DNA of 64,000 nucleotides from NCBI GenBank assembly GCA_014843695.1, contig CM026401.1, forward strand, positions 28,269,051-28,333,050, read 5' to 3'. The stretch is from Archivesica marissinica (taxonomy: Eukaryota > Mollusca > Bivalvia > Venerida > Vesicomyidae). The notes under the pieces are model-generated. The model was not told the origin of the DNA. It worked only from the letters and a program-made list of their open reading frames with translations, and ran no database searches. Positions 23,271 to 37,805 of the stretch are shown in pieces. Numbering within the stretch: position 1 is the first letter of the stretch; the number at the start of each line of letters is the position of its first letter. The translations under genes were made by a program, and so were the position numbers.

Positions 23271-26200
23271 GGTCTTAGCTTGGAACTGTGAAATGTCTAT
23301 ATATATATATATATATCTGGTCTTAGCTTGGAACTGTGACATGTCTATATATATATATATATATATATATCTGGTCTTAGCTTGGAACTGTGAAATGTCT
23401 ATATATATCTGGTATTAGCTTGGAACTGTGAGATGTCTATATATATCTGGTCTTACCTTGGAACTGTGAAATGTCTATATATATATCTGGTCTTACCTTG
23501 GAACTGTGAAATGTCTATATATATATATATCTGTCTTACCTTGGAACTGTGAAATGTCTATATATATCTGGTATTAGCTTGGAACTGTGAAATGTCTATA
23601 TATATCTGGTCTTACCTTGGAACTGTGAAATGTCTATATATATCTGGTCTACATTGGAACAGTGAAATGTATATATATATCTGGTCTTAGCTTGGAACTG
23701 TGAAATGTCTATATATATATATATCTGGTCTTACCTAGGAACTGTGAAATGTCTATATATATCTGGTATTAGCTTGGAACTGTGAAATGTCAATATATAT
23801 CTGGTCTACATTGGAACTGTGAAATGTCTATATATATATATGTCTTACCTTGGAACTGTGAAATGTCTATATATATCTGTCTTACCTTGGAACTGTGAAA
23901 TGTCTATATATATCTGGTCTTAGCTTGGAACTGTGAAATGTCTATATATATCTGATCTTACCTTGGAACTGTGAAATGTCTATATATATATATATATCTG
24001 GTCTTAGCTTGGAACTGTGAAATGTCTATATATATCTGGTATTAGCTTGGAACTGTGAAATGTCTATATATATCTGATCTTACCTTGGAACTGTGAAATG
24101 TCTATATATATCTGTCTTACCTTGGAACTGTGAAATGTCTATATATATATATCTGGTCTTACCTTGGAACTGTGAAATGTCTATATATATCTGGTCTTAC
24201 CTTGGAACTGTGAAATGTCTATATATATCTGGTCTTACCTAGGAACTGTGACATGTCTATATATATCTGGTCTTACCTTGGAACTGTGAAATGTCTATAT
24301 ATATCTGGTCTTAGCTTGGAACTGTGAAATGTCTATATATATCTGGTCTTACCTTGGAACTGTGAAATGTCTATATATATCTGGTATTAGCTTGGAACTG
24401 TGAAATGTCTATATATATCTGGTCTACATTGGAACTGTGAAATCTATATATATATCTGGTCTTAGCTTGGAACTGTGAAATGTCTATATATATATATATA
24501 TCTGGTCTTACCTAGGAACTGTGAAATGTCTATATATATCTGGTATTAGCTTGGAACTGTGAAATGTCTATATATATCTGGTCTACATTGGAACTGTGAA
24601 ATGTCTATATATATATGTCTTACCTTGGAACTGTGAATTGTCTATATATATCTGTCTTACCTTGGAACTGTGAAATGTCTATATATATCTGGTCTTAGCT
24701 TGGAACTGTGAAATGTCTATATATATATATATATATATATCTGGTCTTACCTTGGAACTGTGAAATGTATATATATCTGGTCTTAGCTTGGAACTGTGAA
24801 ATGTCTATATATATCTGGTCTTACCTTGGAACTGTGAAATGTATATATATATATCTGGTCTTACCTTGAAACTGTGAAATGTCTATATATATCTGGTCTT
24901 ACCTTGGAACTGTGAAATGTCTATATATATATATATCTGTCTTACCTTGGAACTGTGAAATGTCTATATATATCTGGTCTACATTGGAACTATGAAATGT
25001 CTATATATATATATATCTGGTCTTACCTTGGAACTGTGAAATGTATATATATATATATCTGGTATTAGCTTGGAACTGTGAAATGTCTATATATATCTGA
25101 TCTTACCTTGGAACTGTGAAATGTCTATATATATCTGTCTTACCTTGGAACTGTGAAATGTCTATATATATATATCTGGTCTTACCTTGGAACTGTGAAA
25201 TGTCTATATATATCTGGTCTTACCTTGGAACTGTGAAATGTCTATATATATCTGGTCTTACCTTGGAACTGTGAAATGTCTATATATATCTGGTCTTACC
25301 TTGGAACTGTGAAATGTCTATATATATCTGGTCTTAGCTTGGAACTGTGAAATGTCTATATATATCTGGTCTTACCTTGGAACTGTGAAATGTCTATATA
25401 TATCTGATCTTACCTTGGAACTGTGAAATGTCTATATATATATATATCTGTCTTACCTTGGAACTGTGAAATGTCTATATATATCTGGTCTACATTGGAA
25501 CTATGAAATGTCTATATATATATCTGGTCTTACCTTGGAACTGTGACATGTATATGTATATATATATCTGGTATTAGCTTGGAACTGTGAAATGTCTATA
25601 TATATCTGGTCTACATTGGAACTATGAAATGTCTATATATATATATATCTGGTCTTACCTTGGAACTGTGACATGTATATATATATATCTGGTATTAGCT
25701 TGGAACTGTGAAATGTCTAAATATATCTGGTCTTACCTTGGAACTGTGAAATGTCTATATATATATATCTGTCTTACCTTGGAACTGTGAAATGTCTATA
25801 TATATCTGTCTTACCTTGGAACTGTGAAATGTCTATATATATCTGGTATTAGCTTGGAACTGTGAAATGTCTATATATATCTGTCTTACCTTGGAACTGT
25901 GAAATGTCTATATATATCTGTCTTACCTTGGAACTGTGAAATGTCTATATATATATATCTGGTCTTACCTTGGAACTGTGAAATGTCTATATATATCTAG
26001 TCTTAGCGTGGAACTGTGAAATGTCTATATATATCTGGTCTTACCTTGGAACTGTGAAATGTCTATATATATATATATCTGGTCTTACCTAGGAACTGTG
26101 ACATGTATATATATATCTGGTATTAGCTTGGAACTGTGACATGTCTATATATATATATATATATATTGGTTTTAGCTTGGAACTGTGACATGTCTATATA

Positions 26201-29200
26201 TATCTGGTATTAGCTTGGAACTGTGAAATGTCTATATATATCTGGTCTTACCTTGGAACTGTGACATGTCTATATATATATATATATATCTGGTCTTAGC
26301 TTGGAACTGTGTTATGTCTATATATATCTGGTATTAGCTTGGAATTGTGAAATGTCTATGTATATCTGGTCTTAGCTTGGAACTGTGAAATGTCTATATA
26401 TATCTGGTCTTACCTTGGAACTGTGAAATGTCTATATATATCTGGTCTTAGCTTGGAACTGTGAAATGTCTATATATATCTGGTCTACATTGGAACTGTG
26501 AAATGTCTATATATATCTGGTCTTAGCTTGGAACTGTAAAATGTCTATATATATCTGGTCTTACCTTGGAACTGTGAAATGTCTATATATATCTGGTCTA
26601 CATTGGAACTATGAAATGTCTATATATATCTGGTATTACCTTGGAACTGTGAAATGTCTATATATATCTGGTCTACATTGGAACTATGAAATGTCTATAT
26701 ATATATATCTGGTCTTACCTTGGAACTGTGAAATGTCTATATATATCTGGTCTTACCTTGGAACTGTGACATGTCTATATATATCTGGTCTTAGCTTGGA
26801 ACTGTGAAATCTCTATATATATTTGGTCTACATTGGAACTGTGAAATGTCTATATATATCTGGTCTTAGCTTGGAACTGTGAAATGTCTATATATATCTG
26901 GTCTTACCTAGGAACTGTGACATGTCTATATATATCTGGTCTTACCTTGGAACTGTGAAATGTCTATATATATCTGGTCTTAGCTTGGAACTGTGAAATG
27001 TCTATATATATCTGGTCTTACCTTGGAACTGTGAAATGTCTATATATATCTGGTCTTACCTAGGAACTGTGACATGTCTATATATATCTGGTCTTACCTT
27101 GGAACTGTGAAATGTCTATATATCTTGGAACTGTGAAATGTCTATATATATCTGATCTTACCTTGGAACTGTGAAATGTCTATATATATATATATCTGTC
27201 TTACCTTGGAACTGTGAAATGTCTATACTGTGAAATGTCTATATATATCTGATCTTACCTTGGAACTGTGAAATGTCTATATATATATATCTGTCTTAAC
27301 TTGGAACTGTGAAATGTCTATATATATCTGATCTTACCTTGGAACTGTGAAATGTCTATATATATCTGTCTTAGCTTGGAACTGTGAAATGTCTATATAT
27401 ATCTGTCTTACCTTGGAACTGTGAAATGTCTATATATATCTGGTCTTAGCTTGGAACTGTGAAATGTCTATATATATCTGTCTTAGCTTGGAACTGTGAA
27501 ATGTCTATATATATCTGATCTTACCTTGGAACTGTGAAATGTCTATATAATATATCTGTCTTACCTTGGAACTGTGAAATGTCTATATATATCTGGTCTT
27601 ACCTTGGAACTGTGAAATGTCTATATATATCTGGTCTTAGCTTGGAACTGTGAAATGTCTATATATATCTGGTCTTACCTTGGAACTGTGAAATGTCTAT
27701 ATATATCTGGTCTTACCTTGTAACTGTGAAATGTCTATATATATCTGGTCTACATTGGAACTATGAAATGTCTATATATATCTGGTCTTAGCTTGGAACT
27801 GTGACATGTCTATATATATCTGGTCTTAGCTTGGAACTGTGAAATGTCTATATATATCTGGTCTTAGCTTGGAACTGTGAAATGTCTATATATATCTGGT
27901 ATTACCTTGGAACTGTGAAATGTCTATATATATCTGGTCTTAGCTTGGAACTGTGAAATGTCTATATATATCTGGTATTACCTTGGAACTGTGAAATGTC
28001 ATATATATATATATCTGGTCTTAGCTTGGAACTGTGAAATGTTATATATATATATCTGGTCTTACCTTGGAACTGTGAAATGTCTATATATATCTGGTCT
28101 TAGCTTGGAACTGTGAAATGTCTATATATATCTGGTCTACATTGGAACTGTGAAATGTCTATATATATCTGGTCTTAGCTTGGAACTGTGAAATGTCTAT
28201 ATATATCTGGTCTACATTGGAACTGTGAAATGTCTATATATATCTGGTCTTAGCTTGGAACTGTGAAATGTCTATATATATCTGGTCTTACCTTGGAACT
28301 GTGAAATGTCTATATATATCTGGTCTTACCTAGGAACTGTGACATGTCTATATATATCTGGTCTTAGCTTGGAACTGTGAAATGTCTATATATATATATC
28401 TGGTCTTACCTTGGAACTGTGAAATGTCTATATATATATATCTTGTCTTAGCTTGGAACTGTGACATGTCTATATATATCTGGTATTAGCTTGGAACTAT
28501 GAAATGTCTATATATATATATCTGGTCTTAGCTTGGAACTGTGAAATTTCTATATATATCTTGTATTACCTTGGAACTGTGAAATGTCTATATATATCTG
28601 GTCTTAGCTTGGAACTATGAAATGTCTATATATATCTCGTATTACCTTGGAACTGTGAAATGTCTATATATATCTGGTCTTACCTAGGAACTGTGACATG
28701 TCTATATATATCTGGTCTTACCTTGGAACTGTGAAATGTCTATATATGTCTAGTATTAGCTTGGAACTGTGAAATGTCTATATATATCTGGTCTTACCTA
28801 GGAACTGTGACATGTCTATATATATCTGGTCTTACCTTGGAACTGTGAAATGTCTATATATATCTGGTCTTACATTGGAACTGTGAAATGTCTATATATA
28901 TCTGATCTTACCTTGGAACTGTGAAATGTCTATATATATATATATTTGTCTTACCTTGGAACTGTGAAATGTCTATATATATCTGATCTTACCTTGGAAC
29001 TGTGAAATGTCTATATATATATATATCTGTCTTACCTTGGAACTGTGAAATGTCTATATATATCAGGTCTTAGCTTGGAACTGTGAAATGTCTATATATA
29101 TCTGTCTTAGCTTGGAACTGTGAAATGTCTATATATATCTGTCTTAGCTTGGAACTGTGAAATGTCTATATATATATCTGGTCTTACCTTGGACCTGTGA

Positions 29201-32200
29201 AATGTCTATATATATCTGGTCTTACCTTGGAACTGTGAAATGTCTATATATATCTGATCTTACCTTGGAACTGTGAAATGTCTATATATATATATCTGTC
29301 TTACCTTGGAACTGTGAAATGTCTATATATATCAGGTCTTAGCTTGGAACTGTGAAATGTCTATATATATCTGTCTTAGCTTGGAACTGTGAAATGTCTA
29401 TATATATTTGTCTTAGCTTGGAACTGTGAAATGTCTATATATATCTGATCTTACCTTGGAACTGTGAAATGTCTATATATATATATATCTGTCTTACCTT
29501 GGAACTGTGAAATGTCTATATATATCTGGTCTTACCTTGGAACTGTGACATGTCTATATATATCTGGTCTTACCTTGGAACTGTGACATGTCTATATATA
29601 TCTGGTCTACATTGGAACTATGAAATGTCTATATATATCTGGTCTTAGCTTGGAACTGTGACATGTCTATATATATCTGGTCTTAGCTTGGAACTGTGAA
29701 ATGTCTATATATATCTGGTCTTACCTTGGAACTGTGAAATGTCTATATATATCTGTCTTACCTTGGAACTGTGAAATGTCTATATATATCTGGTCTTACC
29801 TTGTAACTGTGAAATGTCTATATATATCTGGTCTACATTGGAACTATGAAATGTCTATATATATCTGGTCTTAGCTTGGAACTGTGAAATGTCTATATAT
29901 ATCTGGTCTTAGCTTGGAACTGTGAAATGTCTATATATATCTGGTCTTAGCTTGGAACTGTGAAATGTCTATATATATCTGGTATTACCTTGGAACTGTG
30001 AAATGTCTATATATATCTGGTATTACCTTGGAACTGTGAAATGTCTATATATATATATCTGGTCTTAGCTTGGAACTGTGAAATGTCTATATATATATAT
30101 CTGGTCTTAGCTTGGAACTGTGAAATGTCTATATATATATCTGGTCTTAGCTTGGAACTGTGAAATGTCTATATATATATATCTGGTCTTAGCTTGGAAC
30201 TGTGAAATGTCTATATATATATATCTGGTCTTACCTTGGAACTGTGAAATGTCTATATATATATATATATATCTTGTCTTAGCTTGGAACTGTGACATGT
30301 CTATATATATCTGGTATTAGCTTGGAACTATGAAATGTCTATATATATATATCTGGTCTTAGCTTGGAACTGTGAAATTTCTATATATATCTTGTATTAC
30401 CTTGGAACTGTGAAATGTCTATATATATCTGGTCTTAGCTTGGAACTATGAAATGTCTATATATATCTCGTATTACCTTGGAACTGTGAAATGTCTATAT
30501 ATATCTGGTCTTACCTAGGAACTGTGACATGTCTATATATATCTGGTCTTACCTTGGAACTGTGAAATGTCTATATATATCTGGTCTTACCTTGGAACTG
30601 TGAAATGTCTATATATATCTGATCTTACCTTGGAACTGTGAAATGTCTATATATGTCTAGTATTAGCTTGGAACTGTGAAATGTTTATATATATCTGGTC
30701 TTACCTAGGAACTGTGACATGTCTATATATATCTGGTCTTACCTTGGAACTGTGAAATGTCTATATATATCTGGTCTTACCTTGGAACTGTGAAATGTCT
30801 ATATATATCTGATATTACCTTGGAACTGTGAAATGTCTATATATATATATATATATATCTGTCTTACCTTGGAACTGTGAAATGTCTATATATATCTGAT
30901 CTTACCTTGGAACTGTGAAATGTCTATATATATATATATCTGTCTTACCTTGGAACTGTGAAATGTCTATATATATCAGGTCTTAGCTTGGAACTGTGAA
31001 ATGTCATATATATATCTGTCTTAGCTTGGAACTGTGAAATGTCTATATATATCTGTCTTAGCTTGGAACTGTGAAATGTCTATATATATATATATCTGTC
31101 TTACCTTGGAACTGTGAAATGTCTATATATATCTGGTCTTACCTTGGAACTGTGACATGTCTATATATATCTGGTCTACATTGGAACTATGAAATGTCTA
31201 TATATATCTGGTCTTAGCTTGGAACTGTGACATGTCTATATATATCTGGTCTTAGCTTGGAACTGTGAAATGTCTATATATATCTGGTCTTACCTTGGAA
31301 CTGTGAAATGTCTATATATATCTGTCTTACCTTGGAACTGTGAAATGTCTATATATATCTGGTCTTACCTTGTAACTGTGAAATGTCTATATATATCTGG
31401 TCTACATTGGAACTATGAAATGTCTATATATATCTGGTCTTAGCTTGGAACTGTGACATGTCTATATATATCTGGTCTTAGCTTGGAACTGTGAAATGTC
31501 TATATATATCTGGTCTTAGCTTGGAACTGTGAAATGTCTATATATATCTGGTATTACCTTGGAACTGTGAAATGTCTATATATATATATCTGGTCTTAGC
31601 TTGGAACTGTGAAATGTCTATATATATATATCTGGTCTTAGCTTGGAACTGTGAAATGTCTATATATATATCTGGTCTTAGCTTGGAACTGTGAAATGTC
31701 TATATATATATATCTGGTCTTAGCTTGGAACTGTGAAATGTCTATATATATATATCTGGTCTTACCTTGGAACTGTGAAATGTCTATATATATATATCTT
31801 GTCTTAGCTTGGAACTGTGACATGTCTATATATATCTGGTATTAGCTTGGAACTATGAAATGTCTATATATATACATCTGGTCTTAGCTTGGAACTGTGA
31901 AATGTCTATATATATCTTGTATTACCTTGGAACTGTGAAATGTCTATATATATCTGGTCTTAGCTTGGAACTGTGAAATGTCTATATATATCTGGTATTA
32001 CCTTGGAACTGTGAAATGTCTATATATATATATCTGGTCTTAGCTTGGAACTGTGAAATGTCTATATATATATATCTGGTCTTAGCTTGGAACTGTGAAA
32101 TGTCTATATATATCTGGTCTTAGCTTGGAACTGTGAAATGTCTATATATATCTGGTCTTAGCTTGGAACTGTGAAATGTCTATATATATCTGGTCTTACC

Positions 32201-35200
32201 TTGGAACTGTGAAATGTCTATATATATCTTGTCTTAGCTTGGAACTGTGACATGTCTATATATATCTGGTATTAGCTTGGAACTGTGAAATGTCTATATA
32301 TATATATCTGGTCTTAGCTTGGAACTGTGAAATGTCTATATATATCTTGTATTACCTTGGAACTGTGAAATGTCTATATATATCTGGTCTTAGCTTGGAA
32401 CTATGAAATGTCTATATATATCTGGTATTACCTTGGAACTGTGAAATGTCTATATATATCTGGTCTTACCTAGGAACTGTGAAATGTCTATATATATCTG
32501 GTCTTACCTTGGAACTGTGAAATGTCTATATATATCTAGTATTAGCTTGGAACTGTGAAATGTCTATATATATCTGGTCTTACCTAGGAACTGTGACATG
32601 TCTATATATATCTGGTCTTACCTTGGAACTGTGAAATGTCTATATATATCTGGTCTTACCTTGGAACTGTGAAATGTCTATATATATCTGGTCTTACCTT
32701 GGAACTGTGAAATGTCTATATATATCTTGTCTTACCTTGGAACTGTGAAATGTCTATATATATCTGGTCTTACCTTGGAACTGTGAAATGTCTATATATA
32801 TCTGTCTTACCTTGGAACTGTGAAATGTCTATATATATATATATATGTCTTACCTTGGAACTGTGAAATGTCTATATATATCTGATCTTACCTTGGAACT
32901 GTGAAATGTCTATATATATATATCTGTCTTACCTTGGAACTGTGAAATGTCTATATATATCTGGTCTTAGCTTGGAACTGTGAAATGTCTATATATATCT
33001 GGTCTTACCTTGGAACTGTGAAATGTCTATATATATCTGTCTTACCTTGGAACTGTGAAATGTCTATATATATCTGGTCTTACCTTGTAACTGTGAAATG
33101 TCTATATATATCTGGTCTACATTGGAACTATGAAATGTCTATATATATCTGGTCTTAGCTTGGAACTGTGACATGTCTATATATATCTGGTCTTAGCTTG
33201 GAACTGTGAAATGTCTATATATATCTGGTCTTAGCTTGGAACTGTGAAATGTCTATATATATCTGGTATTACCTTGGAACTGTGAAATGTCTATATATAT
33301 ATATATATATATCTGGTCTTAGCTTGGAACTGTGAAATGTCTATATATATATCTGGTCTTAGCTTGGAACTGTGAAATGTCTATATATATCTGTCTTAGC
33401 TTGGAACTGTGAAATGTCTATATATATCTGATCTTACCTTGGAACTGTGAAATGTCTATATATATATATAACTGTCTTACCTTGGAACTGTGAAATGTCT
33501 ATATATATCTGGTCTTACCTTGGAACTGTGACATGTCTATATATATCTGGTCTACATTGGAACTATGAAATGTCTATATATATCTGGTCTTAGCTTGGAA
33601 CTGTGAAATGTCTATATATATCTGGTCTTACCTTGGAACTGTGAAATGTCTATATATATCTGTCTTACCTTGGAACTGTAAAATGTCTATATATATCTGG
33701 TCTTACCTTGTAACTGTGAAATGTCTATATATATCTGGTCTACATTGGAACTATGAAATGTCTATATATATCTGGTCTTAGCTTGGAACTGTGACATGTC
33801 TATATATATCTGGTCTTAGCTTGGAACTGTGAAATGTCTATATATATCTGGTCTTAGCTTGGAACTGTGAAATGTCTATATATATCTGGTATTACCTTGG
33901 AACTGTGAAATGTCATATATATATATATATCTGGTCTTAGCTTGGAACTGTGAAATGTCTATATATATATCTGGTCTTAGCTTGGAACTGTGAAATGTCT
34001 ATATATATATATATATCTGGTCTTAGCTTGGAACTGTGAAATGTCTATATATATATATCTGGTCTTAGCTTGGAACTGTGAAATCTCTATATATATCTGG
34101 TCTTAGCTTGGAACTGTGAAATGTCTATATATATCTGGTCTACATTGGAACTATGAAATGTCTATATATATATATATATCTGGTCTTACCTTGGAACTGT
34201 GAAATGTCTATATATATCTGGTCTTACCTTGGAACTGTGACATGTCTATATATATCTGGTCTTAGCTTGGAACTGTGAAATCTCTATATATATCTGGTCT
34301 ACATTGGAACTGTGAAATGTCTATATATATCTGGTCTTAGCTTGGAACTGTGAAATGTCTATATATATCTGGTCTTACCTTGGAACTGTGAAATGTCTAT
34401 ATATATCTGGTCTTACCTAGGAACTGTGACATGTCTATATATATCTGGTCTTACCTTGGAACTGTGAAATGTCTATATATATCTGGTCTTAGCTTGGAAC
34501 TGTGAAATGTCTATATATGTCTAGTATTAGCTTGGAACTGTGAAATGTCTATATATATCTGGTCTTACCTAGGAACTGTGACATGTCTATATATATCTGG
34601 TCTTACCTTGGAACTGTGAAATGTCTATATATATCTGGTCTTACATTGGAACTGTGAAATGTCTATATATATCTGATCTTACCTTGGAACTGTGAAATGT
34701 CTATATATATATATATTTGTCTTACCTTGGAACTGTGAAATGTCTATATATATCTGATCTTACCTTGGAACTGTGAAATGTCTATATATATATATATCTG
34801 TCTTACCTTGGAACTGTGAAATGTCTATATATATCAGGTCTTAGCTTGGAACTGTGAAATGTCTATATATATCTGTCTTAGCTTGGAACTGTGAAATGTC
34901 TATATATATCTGTCTTAGCTTGGAACTGTGAAATGTCTATATATATCTGATCTTACCTTAGAACTGTGAAATGTCTATATATATATATATCTGTCTTACC
35001 TTGGAACTGTGAAATGTCTATATATATCTGGTCTTACCTTGGAACTGTGACATGTCTATATATATCTGGTCTACATTGGAACTATGAAATGTCTATATAT
35101 ATCTGGTCTTAGCTTGGAACTGTGACATGTCTATATATATCTGGTCTTAGCTTGGAACTGTGAAATGTCTATATATATCTGGTCTTACCTTGGAACTGTG

Positions 35201-37667
35201 AAATGTCTATATATATCTGTCTTACCTTGGAACTGTGAAATGTCTATATATATCTGGTCTTACCTTGTAACTGTGAAATGTCTATATATATCTGGTCTAC
35301 ATTGGAACTATGAAATGTCTATATATATCTGGTCTTAGCTTGGAACTGTGACATATCTATATATATCTGGTCTTAGCTTGGAACTGTGAAATGTCTATAT
35401 ATATCTGGTCTTAGCTTGGAACTGTGAAATGTCTATATATATCTGGTATTACCTTGGAACTGTGAAATGTCTATATATATATATCTGGTCTTAGCTTGGA
35501 ACTGTGAAATGTCTATATATATATATCTGGTCTTAGCTTGGAACTGTGAAATGTCTATATATATATATCTGGTCTTAGCTTGGAACTGTGAAATGTCTAT
35601 ATATATATATCTGGTCTTACCTTGGAACTGTGAAATGTCTATATATATATATCTTGTCTTAGCTTGGAACTGTGACATGTCTATATATATCTGGTATTAG
35701 CTTGGAACTATGAAATGTCTATATATATATATCTGGTCTTAGCTTGGAACTGTGAAATGTCTATATATATCTTGTATTACCTTGGAACTGTGAAATGTCT
35801 ATATATATCTGGTCTTAGCTTGGAATTATGAAATGTCTATATATATCTCGTATTACCTTGGAACTGTGAAATGTCTATATATATCTGGTCTTAGCTTGGA
35901 ACTGTGAAATGTCTATATATATATGGTATTACCTTGGAACTGTGAAATGTCTATATATATCTGGTCTTAGCTTGGAACTATGAAATGTCTATATATATCT
36001 GGTCTTAGCTTGGAACTGTGAAATGTCTATATATATCTGGTCTACATTGGAACTGTGAAATGTCTATATATATCTGGTCTTAGCTTGGAACTGTGAAATG
36101 TCTATATATATCTGGTATTAGCTTGGAACTGTGAAATGTCTATATATATCTGGTCTTACCTAGGAACTGTGACATGTCTATATATATCTGGTCTTACCTT
36201 GGAACTGTGAAATGTCTATATATATCTGGTATTACCTTGGAACTGTGAAATGTCTATATATATCTGGTCTTAGCTTGGAACTACTTGGAACTGTGAAATG
36301 TCTATATATATCTGGTCTTAGCTTGGAACTGTGAAATGTCTATATATATCTGGTCTTAGCTTGGAACTGTGAAATGTCTATATATATCTGGTCTACATTG
36401 GAACTGTGAAATGTCTATATATATCTGGTCTTAGCTTGGAACTGTGAAATGTCTATATATATCTGGTATTAGCTTGGAACTGTGAAATGTCTATATATAT
36501 CTGGTCTTACCTAGGAACTGTGACATGTCTATATATATCTGGTCTTACCTTGGAACTGTGAAATGTCTATATATATCTGGTATTACCTTGGAACTGTGAA
36601 ATGTCTATATATATCTGGTCTTAGCTTGGAACTATGAAATGTCTATATATATCTGGTCTTAGCTTGGAACTGTGAAATGTCTATATATATCTGGTCTACA
36701 TTGGAACTGTGACATGTCTATATATATCTGGTCTTACCTTGGAACTGTGAAATGTCTATATATATCTGGTCTTAGCTTGGAACTGTGAAATGTCTATATA
36801 TATCTGGTCTTACCTTGGAACTGTGAAATGTCTATATATATCTGATCTTACCTTGGAACTGTGAAATGTCTATATATATATATATCTGTCTTACCTTGGA
36901 ACTGTGAAATGTCTATATATATCTGATCTTACCTTGGAACTGTGACATGTCTATATATATCTGGTCTACATTGGAACTATGAAATGTCTATATATATCTG
37001 GTCTTAGCTTGGAACTGTGACATGTCTATATATATCTGGTCTTAGCTTGGAACTGTGAAATGTCTATATATATCTGGTCTTAGCTTGGAACTGTGAAATG
37101 TCTATATATATATATATCTGTCTTACCTTGGAACTGTGAAATGTCTATATATATCTGGTCTTAGCTTGGAACTGTGAAATGTCTATATATATATGGTATT
37201 ACCTTGGAACTGTGAAATGTCTATATATATATATATATCTGGTCTTAGCTTGGAACTGTGAAATGTCTATATATATATATATCTGGTCTTAGCTTGGAAC
37301 TGTGAAATGTCTATATATATATATATCTGGTCTTACCTTGGAACTGTGAAATGTCTATATATATCTGATCTTACCTTGGAACTGTGAAATGTCTATATAT
37401 ATCTGTCTTACCTTGGAACTGTGAAATGTCTATATATATATATATCTGGTCTTACCTTGGAACTGTGAAATGTCTATATATATCTGTCTTACCTTGAAAC
37501 TGTGAAATGTCTATATATATCTGGTCTTAGCTTGGAACTGTGAAATGTCTATATATATCTGGTCTTAGCTTGGAACTGTGAAATGTCTATATATATCTGT
37601 CTTACCTTTGAACTGTGAAATGTCTATAATTATATATCTGGTCTTACCTTGGAACTGTGAAATGTCA
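22785..37667. repeat. 14.9-kb array copying the exon 5 / intron 5 junction, roughly 370 copies
   Basis: On the gene strand a monomer is GACATTTCACAGTTCCAAG (the last 19 nt of exon 5) + donor GTAAGACCAG + (AT)n. The period is 38 bp with n variable, up to 60 bp. The last copy at the right edge is the exon end itself (37648-37667). Five junction subtypes are seen, on plus: CTTACCTTGG (donor intact), CTTACCTAGG (intact, exon base changed), CTTAGCTTGG and ATTAGCTTGG (GT changed to CT, donor dead), CTACATTGG (donor deleted). GACATG for AAATG and CTGTCTTAC variants recur in runs. Multi-monomer blocks reappear at 28.4, 30.3, 31.8 and 35.65 kb. It makes up 96% of intron 5. Confidence 0.97.
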
Positions 37668-37770
37668 ATATCTTGCCAATTGTAAGTGCCTGTTCCAGCC
37701 AGTCTCAAACTTTCCTTCAAACTGTCTAAATTTTGTAATAGATCCATTCCTGATGTAACAAGATGGTTCC
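37648..37770 (-). CDS. FOXJ3: FOXJ3-like exon 5 (LDSLKES...SQFQ block)
   Basis: 123 nt, window residues 112-151, encoding NHLVTSGMDLLQNLDSLKES then LRLAGTGTYNWQDIDISQFQ. Matches the vertebrate FOXJ3 block remembered as LDMLKESCRIASSVNWSD + VDLSQFQG. Donor CCAAG|GTAAGA at 37647. Two acceptors fit the phase: TATTATACAG|GG at 37771 (better pyrimidine tract, chosen) and TTACATCAG|GA at 37750, which would drop seven residues (NHLVTSG) and start GMDLL. Both exon edges are the seeds of flanking tandem arrays: the donor side of the 14.9-kb array, the acceptor side of the 37-bp array. Confidence 0.92.
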
Positions 37771-37805
37771 CTGTATAATAGAATAATACAAGTAACAAGA
37801 TGGTT

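Noticed and set aside
22785..37667. Centromeric or telomeric satellite
   Set aside because: It lies within a single intron, its monomer derives from the adjacent exon junction, and it is bounded on both sides by exons in correct phase. No telomeric TTAGGG repeats.
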